DNA from: an uncultured Bacteroidota bacterium
GTDB taxonomy: Bacteria; Bacteroidota; Bacteroidia; Bacteroidales; UBA12077
DNA length: 64,000 bases
Direction: 5' to 3'
Assembly (NCBI GenBank): GCA_913055635.1
Contig: CAJXLK010000009.1
Location: 42,369 to 106,368 of the forward strand
This document shows, piece after piece, positions 59,395 to 64,000 of this stretch. The notes under the pieces are model-generated. The model saw only the letters and a program-made list of their open reading frames with translations, did not search any database and was not told where the DNA came from. Both the position numbers and the translations under genes were made by a program. The stretch's first letter is position 1, and each line of letters starts with the position of its first letter.

Positions 59395-61419
59395 CTACTT
59401 TTTTATGATCTTTTGAGTGATGGATCCCTGGTTCGCCAGATCGATGCGTATTAAATACATGCCGGGTGGCAGGGTCTTCAGGCTCAATTGGTGATTCCGG
59501 TTTGTGCCGGTTAAATTTTCCGAATGAATCAATCTACCGGTTAACTCGTATATCTCCAGACGCTTTATATCATGCTCAGAAGCCACATGCAAATTCTCAC
59601 GGGCAGGATTGGGGTACAGGTTTATGGAAGGATCATTCGGGGATTGATCCAAAGCCGTTTCCACTTGCTTAAAAATCACCCTTCCCAGGTTAAAGTTATA
59701 GTTGTCAAATTCCAGTCGCAACAGGGTATCCTGGGGTGAAAGGGTGAAGGTGTTCGACTCAAATTCTTCAAACAGGTTCCATTCTCCAGTATTATGGGCT
59801 TGTATATCTGAAGCCACAGTTTCTCCGTTGACAAGCACATCTACTGTACCATTTGTCCTCACGGCTGAAGCCATCCGCAATACAACCTTTGCCGAAAACT
59901 CTTCTTCCACCTTAATGGCGTATTCCACCCATTCACCAGGTTTGATATAACCGATGCTACCGTGTCCCTGGTCCATTGATTCGGTGTCCACGCCTTCATC
60001 CTGACGAATGCCATCGCCTTCATTGGCAGAAGAATTGTCATGATAAGCTACTCCTTCTCCGCCATAGTCATAATGAGTCGGATCAATGGTGTCGGGCAAC
60101 AGGTGTGGTTGTTCCGGGTCAGGAAAAGGGTATTGCGTTCCGGGAGTCCAGAGGAAATGGCTTATTGTAAGTTCTCCACATTCATTGGTTATATGCAATC
60201 GAATGCTGTCGGCACGCTCAGGCCAGTCCACCTCTACAAGATGGGTTCCTTCTCCTGAGAGAAAGGATCCTCCTTCAGGCAACTCCCACTGATAAGTGGT
60301 TTCAGTCATCTCAGGAACGGAAAACGTGATGGGGTCGTCGTTCTCATTATAAAACCGGGGGCCTTGCATCTGAGGCTCTGTGAGAGAAACCTGGCGAGTC
60401 GCTTCATATAACGAATCGGAGGTGGCGATGGTACAGGCCACTTCGCCCCCCTGGCAACCCCAGTCAACGGTAACCTGTCTTTCATCAGTGGCACTTGTGA
60501 TCTCGGCACCTTCGGGAGCACTCCACTGGTAGGATTGGGCATCCTTGATGGGTGTAGAGAAAGATACACCCTCCTGCCGGCCCACTAATTCATCGGGGCC
60601 TTTGATGAGCTCACCAATCTGGTCGGCCGTTTGATAGACCCGCACATAATCCACCTGCATCTGGACGGGGAAGATGCTGTCGTCGACACCTTCAATGCCT
60701 CCCCAGTTTCCGCCGATGGCAATATTCATCAGCAGGTGGAAGGGATGATCGAACGGCCATTCGCGCCAACCGGTACCTTCATTTTCAAAGGTGAAATACA
60801 GCTGATCATCAACATACCAGCGGATCTCAGATTGAGTCCATTCAATGGCATACTCGTGAAAAGCCTCGGTGGCATCGGGCACTTCAGTTGTTTCCCCTTT
60901 ATCAGTTCCATCCATATGGTTGTAGGCATGGGTATGGATGGTACCATGAATAATGCCCTCATCATAACCCACATGCTCCATGATGTCGATTTCTCCGTTA
61001 TCGGGCCAGCCCCCGTCGCCATAAATCCATTCGGTGGGGAGCATCCAGATAGCAGGCCAGGTGCCAGTGCCCGAAGGCAGCTTGGCCCTGGCCTCTATCC
61101 GCCCATGAACCCAATCTCCATTATTTTTGGTGGTTAGCCGGGCTGAAGTATAATCATTGCCCTGATAGTATTCTTTATGGGCTTCAATGATCAGCCGGCC
61201 ATCCTCCAGGCGGGCATTTTTCAGGCGCCTTTCCGTATAGTATTGCAACTCATTGTTGCCCCAACCACCTCCTCCCGTCTCATAATTCCAGCGGGAAGAA
61301 TCGGGATGGCCCTGGCCATCGAACTCATCCTGCCATATCATATGAAAGTCCTGCTGCTGCGCAGAAACGCAGCCCATGCTTAACAAAAAAATTATCAGGG
61401 CGATTGTTTTCTTCATCAT
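59395..61419 (-). CDS. GH16 beta-glucanase (laminarinase-like) with CBM6 and T9SS sorting domain
   Basis: 674 residues. Signal peptide (about 1-20), GH16 catalytic domain (about 25-265) with GEIDIMEH active site (Glu143, Asp145, Glu148), two Ig/PKD-like modules (about 270-430), a CBM6 domain (about 440-590, SIGYIKPGEWVEYAIKV) and a C-terminal T9SS type A sorting domain (about 597-674, NLYPNPARENLHV). It would be exported to the cell surface and cleave beta-1,3- or mixed beta-1,3/1,4-glucans. The start overlaps the GH3 stop by four bases (ATGA), so translation is coupled. Confidence 0.94.
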   Translation of the reverse strand: MMKKTIALIIFLLSMGCVSAQQQDFHMIWQDEFDGQGHPDSSRWNYETGGGGWGNNELQYYTERRLKNARLEDGRLIIEAHKEYYQGNDYTSARLTTKNNGDWVHGRIEARAKLPSGTGTWPAIWMLPTEWIYGDGGWPDNGEIDIMEHVGYDEGIIHGTIHTHAYNHMDGTDKGETTEVPDATEAFHEYAIEWTQSEIRWYVDDQLYFTFENEGTGWREWPFDHPFHLLMNIAIGGNWGGIEGVDDSIFPVQMQVDYVRVYQTADQIGELIKGPDELVGRQEGVSFSTPIKDAQSYQWSAPEGAEITSATDERQVTVDWGCQGGEVACTIATSDSLYEATRQVSLTEPQMQGPRFYNENDDPITFSVPEMTETTYQWELPEGGSFLSGEGTHLVEVDWPERADSIRLHITNECGELTISHFLWTPGTQYPFPDPEQPHLLPDTIDPTHYDYGGEGVAYHDNSSANEGDGIRQDEGVDTESMDQGHGSIGYIKPGEWVEYAIKVEEEFSAKVVLRMASAVRTNGTVDVLVNGETVASDIQAHNTGEWNLFEEFESNTFTLSPQDTLLRLEFDNYNFNLGRVIFKQVETALDQSPNDPSINLYPNPARENLHVASEHDIKRLEIYELTGRLIHSENLTGTNRNHQLSLKTLPPGMYLIRIDLANQGSITQKIIKK

Positions 61420-63644
61420 CTTCTGAGTTTAAAGCTGGCTGATTGAACATCTTCTGAGCTTGAGCCGGTAAAGACCTTGAATTCGCCAGGCTCAGCCTTA
61501 TATTCCATATCTCGGGTATAAAAAGCCAGGTCGTCGGCCCGGAGTTTAAAAGTTACGGTTTTCGTTTGTCCCGGCTCCAGGGCAATTTTCTCGAAGCCCT
61601 TCAATTCTTTCACCGGGCGGGTAACGCTGCCCACCAGGTCGCGTACATACATCTGCACGACTTCCTCTCCGGCCCTTTCTCCTGTATTCTTCACATCGAC
61701 CTGCACGCGGAGTGTTTCATCAAAATTGATCTGTTGCTTGTTCAAAACAGGCCGGGAGTATTCGAAGCTGGTATAGCTCAATCCATATCCAAAGGGATAG
61801 AGGGGTTTATTGGGCCCGTCAATATATTGGCTGGTATATCGCTGGCCTTCCACTTTAGGCCTGCCAGTATTTTTATGTTCATACTGAACCGGAACCTGAC
61901 CTACATCATAAGGGAAAGAAGCGGTAAGTTTCCCGGAAGGGTTGTAATCGCCAAAGATGATGTCGGCCACGGCGTTGCCCCCTTCAGTACCGGGCAGCCA
62001 GGCTTCTAGGATGGCCGGGGCCTTTTCATCCACTTCGGGGATGGCCAGGGGCCGGCCATTCATCAAAACCACCACCAGGGGTTTATCCAGTTTGGCCAGT
62101 TCAAGGACCAGCTCTTGCTGGAGGCCGGGCAAACCGATGTTCATGCGGGAGAGTGCTTCGCCACTCATCATGGCGCTTTCACCAACCACTGCTACAACCG
62201 CATCGGCCTGGCGGGCTTTTTGCAGGGCCTCATCAAAACCTTCCTTGCTCTGACCGGTAAAAGAAGCTCCTTTGGCGTAGGTCAGGCTGGCCTGATCGCC
62301 CAGCTTGTTGCGGAAGCCTTCCATGACGTTGACCACATGCCTGCCTTCGCCGCGGGCCGACCAGGTGCCGATATACTCTTCATCGGCCTGCACCAGGGGA
62401 CCAACCAGGGCAATGTTTCCCAAATCCTTGCTCAGGGGCAATACACCTTCGTTTTTGAGCAGCACCATCGACTTTTGCGCTGATTTGCGGGCAAAAGCAC
62501 GGTTTTCTTCACTTAACAACTCCTGCTCTTCCCTTTCCGGGTCACAATATTTATAAGGATCCTCAAAAAGACCCAGTTCAAATTTTTTGGTTAAAATTCG
62601 GCGAACCGCTTCGTTGATCTGGGCTTCACTTATCCGGCCATCGTTCAGCAGGTTTTTCAGTTCCTCGATGTACACATGGCCTTCCATATCCATGTCGATG
62701 CCGGCATTCATAGCCAGGTCACCGGCTTCATATTTATCGGCGGCCACCCCGTGGGGTATCATCTCCTGGATGGAACCCCAGTCGGAAACGATAAACCCAT
62801 CAAAACCCCATTGATCTTTCAGCAGGTCCTGAACCAGCTCCTTGCTGCCGGTAACCGGGACCCCGTTGAGCTCATTGAAAGAAGACATGAAGGTGGCTAC
62901 TCCTTCGTCTATGGCAGCCTTGAAAGGGGGAAGGAAAGTCTCGTGCAACCGGCGCATGGACATATCCACGGTATTGTAATCCCGGCCGCCCCGGGCAGCC
63001 CCATACCCCACATAGTGTTTGGCACAGGCCAACATCGTATTGGCTTTGGAAAAATCCTCTCCCTGGAAACCACGGATGCGCGCGCGGGCTACCTTCGACC
63101 CATAATAAGGATCCTCACCAGCACCTTCCATGACACGGCCCCAACGGGCATCACGGGATATATCCATCATCGGCGCAAAAGTCCAGTGCTGACCCGCGGC
63201 GGTGGCTTCCCGGGCGGCAATGCGAGAGGCTTTTTCAATGGCCTCCAGATCCCAGCTGGAACTCTCTCCCAGCGGTACGGGAAATATGGTCTTGTATCCA
63301 TGGATCACGTCATAACCAAAGATCAAGGGGATGCCCAGACGGGATTCTTCGACAGCAATCTTCTGGATCTTACGGGTATATTCAGCCCCGTTTACGTTGA
63401 GCATCGACCCCACCATACCCTGGCGGATCTGTTGCTGGTAATCCTGGTTCAGTGTCACCGGGCCGGTCACCTCCCCATCACCGGTCAACTGGTTGAGCTG
63501 ACCAATCTTTTCCTCCAGGGTCATTCGGTTCATCACTGAATCTACCTTTTGGGCGATCTCATCATGCTTACTGCTCTGAGCCAATACTCCCAAGCTGGTA
63601 AACATGGCGATCAGAACAAACCAAATTCTTCTCATATTGATCAT
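61416..63644 (-). CDS. GH3 beta-glucosidase (BglX-like)
   Basis: 742 residues. Signal peptide about 1-22. GH3 N-terminal barrel with nucleophile Asp288 in FIVSDWGS, C-terminal (alpha/beta) sandwich (VAVVGESAMMSGEALSRMNIGLPG), and a fibronectin type III-like terminal domain (NTGERAGEEVVQMYVRD). It removes terminal beta-linked glucose from oligosaccharides released by the GH16 and GH5 enzymes, probably in the periplasm. The gene sits between two GH16 genes in one minus-strand unit. An alternative start at the fourth residue (Met4) is possible. Confidence 0.96.
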   Translation of the reverse strand: MINMRRIWFVLIAMFTSLGVLAQSSKHDEIAQKVDSVMNRMTLEEKIGQLNQLTGDGEVTGPVTLNQDYQQQIRQGMVGSMLNVNGAEYTRKIQKIAVEESRLGIPLIFGYDVIHGYKTIFPVPLGESSSWDLEAIEKASRIAAREATAAGQHWTFAPMMDISRDARWGRVMEGAGEDPYYGSKVARARIRGFQGEDFSKANTMLACAKHYVGYGAARGGRDYNTVDMSMRRLHETFLPPFKAAIDEGVATFMSSFNELNGVPVTGSKELVQDLLKDQWGFDGFIVSDWGSIQEMIPHGVAADKYEAGDLAMNAGIDMDMEGHVYIEELKNLLNDGRISEAQINEAVRRILTKKFELGLFEDPYKYCDPEREEQELLSEENRAFARKSAQKSMVLLKNEGVLPLSKDLGNIALVGPLVQADEEYIGTWSARGEGRHVVNVMEGFRNKLGDQASLTYAKGASFTGQSKEGFDEALQKARQADAVVAVVGESAMMSGEALSRMNIGLPGLQQELVLELAKLDKPLVVVLMNGRPLAIPEVDEKAPAILEAWLPGTEGGNAVADIIFGDYNPSGKLTASFPYDVGQVPVQYEHKNTGRPKVEGQRYTSQYIDGPNKPLYPFGYGLSYTSFEYSRPVLNKQQINFDETLRVQVDVKNTGERAGEEVVQMYVRDLVGSVTRPVKELKGFEKIALEPGQTKTVTFKLRADDLAFYTRDMEYKAEPGEFKVFTGSSSEDVQSASFKLRR

Positions 63645-63851
63645 ATCTATATATTTTTAAAGATTTATCTGCTATATTAAAATCATGCCGAAAGACCTTC
63701 TACCCCGCCAACACGGGGCAGAAGACTACCGCGCCTGTCGTTTGCCTTTTGCAAAAAATCCTGAGCTGAAAAATGGATATGAGACATGATGATAGATTTC
63801 AGGTAAAAGGCTTAATTACAGGTTCACGGCCCTTACGGCATCCAATGTATA

Positions 63852-64000
63852 TCATTTTCCCGGTTCTTGATAGACCCGCACATAGTCCACTTCCATCTGT
63901 ACGGGAAAAATATCTTCGTTGACTCCTTCAGCACCTCCCCAATCACCGCCGACGGCAATGTTTAAGATAAGGTGGAAAGGATGGTCAAAGGGCCAGGCAC
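63852..64000 (-). CDS. GH16 beta-glucanase, 3' end (partial, runs off the edge)
   Basis: About 48 codons of the C-terminal end of a second GH16 protein are visible: PFDHPFHLILNIAVGGDWGG and EGVNEDIFPVQMEVDYVRVYQ, ending in EPGK and TGA (63852-63854). The same region of the gene at 59395 reads PFDHPFHLLMNIAIGGNWGG, so they are paralogues. This copy ends right after the catalytic domain and has no CBM or sorting domain. It lies about 207 bases upstream of the GH3 start on the same strand; a small GC hairpin sits at about 63702-63720. Confidence 0.9.
   Translation of the reverse strand, partial: AWPFDHPFHLILNIAVGGDWGGAEGVNEDIFPVQMEVDYVRVYQEPGK

Overview
The window looks like chromosomal DNA of a free-living member of the Bacteroidota, probably the Bacteroidales/Marinilabiliales side. 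The evidence is the -7 promoter consensus TAnnTTTG upstream of several genes, scarce Shine-Dalgarno sites, a type IX secretion (T9SS) C-terminal sorting domain on a glucanase, a DksA-like protein with a decayed zinc finger, a purH-mreBCD-mrdA-rodA cluster, and SusA-type and PUL-type glycoside hydrolases. The assignment below phylum level is inference. One tRNA (Glu, TTC) is present. There is no rRNA, CRISPR array, prophage or transposase gene.

Layout. 1-8 kb: greA, a HIT protein, a DUF1684 lipoprotein, an M1 metallopeptidase, and a convergent serine hydrolase. 8-12 kb: a receiver-like/PLP decarboxylase followed by an NhaC-type antiporter. 12-14 kb: two thioredoxin-fold proteins as a coupled pair, then a decayed SBF-type (bile acid:Na+ symporter) remnant. 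14-24 kb: an unknown lipoprotein, a TerB-like/ABCG fusion transporter, ileS, a DksA/TraR protein, lspA. 24-28 kb: an MBL hydrolase divergent from mpl, GNAT, an alanine/ornithine racemase-like enzyme, tRNA-Glu, rpsT. 28-36 kb (minus strand): the elongasome operon purH-mreB-mreC-mreD-mrdA-rodA. 36-42 kb: a MacB/FtsX-type permease, an OB-fold lipoprotein, a PepSY membrane protein, rsmA-mgtE on the minus strand, and a flippase-like membrane protein. 42-53.5 kb: a Cu/Ag-type RND efflux trio (CusA-TolC-CusB like), a YceI protein, an outer-membrane barrel, a second YceI-like protein and an Rrf2 regulator. 53.5-64 kb: a GH13 amylase facing a minus-strand beta-glucan cluster (GH16 partial, GH3, GH16-CBM6-T9SS, GH5-CBM6, sugar MFS).

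The most distinctive non-coding content is repetitive. Four intergenic clusters carry a near-perfect palindrome, ACCCCGCT(T/A)AGCGGGGT; one is a strict 30-bp array and one supplies the stop codon of mpl. Four unrelated tandem arrays also occur: 44 bp x4, a 251-nt cytosine-free GA-rich tract, 53 bp x4, and 52 bp x8 without indels. Three of these four lie within 1.8 kb around the yceI gene downstream of the metal efflux genes. A second, weaker hairpin family lies upstream of ileS.

I see no convincing new defence or mobile system. The best candidates for undescribed biology are the palindrome family, the minisatellite cluster, and the TerB-ABCG fusion.
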